Source of the DNA: Gynurincola endophyticus
GTDB lineage: Bacteria; Bacteroidota; Bacteroidia; Chitinophagales; Chitinophagaceae
Reading direction: 5' to 3'
Assembly: GCF_003991195.1 (NCBI RefSeq)
Contig: NZ_RCWL01000004.1
Span: forward strand, 124,001-188,000
DNA length: 64,000 nucleotides
Shown here: in pieces, positions 63,971 to 64,000 of the stretch
Layout of the letters: each line of letters starts with the position of its first letter
Position numbering within the stretch: the stretch's first letter is position 1
Notes under the pieces: generated by a model
What the model was told of the DNA's origin: nothing
Databases searched by the model: none
Seen by the model: the letters and a program-made list of their open reading frames with translations, nothing else
Position numbers and translations under genes: made by a program

Positions 63971-64000
63971 TCGTTTATTTTTTAGTTGCTGTAACATTCT

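Larger units (their letters stand above)
63403..64000. other. 598 bp without a recognisable gene
   Basis: Between the YajQ gene and the window end there is no ORF of note on either strand. It is bounded by a hairpin at 63446-63475 and one at 63945-63970. The stretch between is AT-rich and not recognised as RNase P, tmRNA, 6S or tRNA by eye. A gene continuing beyond 64000 cannot be judged. Confidence 0.4.

Noticed and set aside
1-64000. CRISPR arrays, tRNA, rRNA, phage or transposase genes
   Set aside because: No regularly spaced repeats, cloverleaf-like intergenic sequence, rRNA segments or transposase motifs were seen on reading both strands.

Overview
The window is an ordinary chromosomal stretch from an AT-rich member of the Bacteroidota, most likely the Chitinophagales (inference). 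The signs are an ECF sigma factor / FecR / TonB-receptor set, outer-membrane proteins with CarboxypepD_reg-type N-termini, a LytS/LytTR pair, DUF4199, a TIGR03435-type thioredoxin protein, a Cys-free type B L31, a GlmU-like protein of the Bacteroidetes kind, little Shine-Dalgarno signal, and several promoters fitting TTTG-N19-21-TAnnTTTG. I saw no rRNA, tRNA, CRISPR array, phage, insertion sequence or transposase.

Layout. 1-4361 (minus): ECF sigma factor, FecR anti-sigma factor, and a TonB receptor cut by the left edge. 4665-6389 (plus): an unrecognised coiled-coil protein. 6486-12359: a zinc-related region. It holds a CPYC flavoprotein, a MerC-domain protein, a DUF3299-like protein, a LolCD-like ABC pair whose permease has a His-rich loop, a PhoA-type phosphatase and a Zur-like Fur regulator. 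Two pairs of TGCAACAnTGTTGCA palindromes sit over two minus-strand promoters, one pair before the MerC gene and one in the regulator/phosphatase divergent region. 12390-15592: lipoprotein, GT39-type transferase, acetyltransferase. 15836-18018: OmpR-type two-component system. 18134-20355: TlpA-like protein and an alpha/beta hydrolase. 20594-28385: RND efflux operon and an adjacent LytS/LytTR pair. 28727-31983: thioredoxin-like protein, class IV aminotransferase, P1 peptidase. 32315-34740: GMC dehydrogenase with a four-Cys cluster motif plus its gluconate-2-dehydrogenase-subunit-3-like partner. 34828-37793: CreD, winged-helix regulator, membrane protein, nitroreductase. 38075-44028: outer-membrane beta-barrel receptor, tail-specific protease, glucokinase. 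44104-47126: flippase, DUF2520 protein, hydrolase. 47225-53374: a run of plus-strand genes with a dihydroorotase homologue that has lost most of its metal ligands, DUF4199, two glycosyltransferases, GmhA, GmhB and an exported protein. 53497-57040: LepA, acyl-CoA-binding protein, a membrane-protein pair. 57452-63402: flippase, glycosyltransferase-like protein, hemerythrin-like protein, TpiA, GlmU-like protein, L31, YajQ. 63403-64000 has no recognisable gene.

The most interesting part is 6486-12359. The sequence supports a Zur regulon. My inference is that it encodes a zinc acquisition or envelope metal-trafficking system built from a LolCD/FtsX-type ABC transporter, a DUF3299 protein and a phosphatase, with a GliT/HlmI-like dithiol oxidoreductase possibly co-transcribed with the MerC gene. 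The second most interesting items are the dihydroorotase homologue without its metal site and the GMC/subunit-3 dehydrogenase pair.

Limits: families were assigned by eye from motifs. Start codons were checked against the bases; several conspicuous starts are TTG or GTG, and some long N-terminal extensions were trimmed to ATG codons that precede signal peptides or conserved N-termini.
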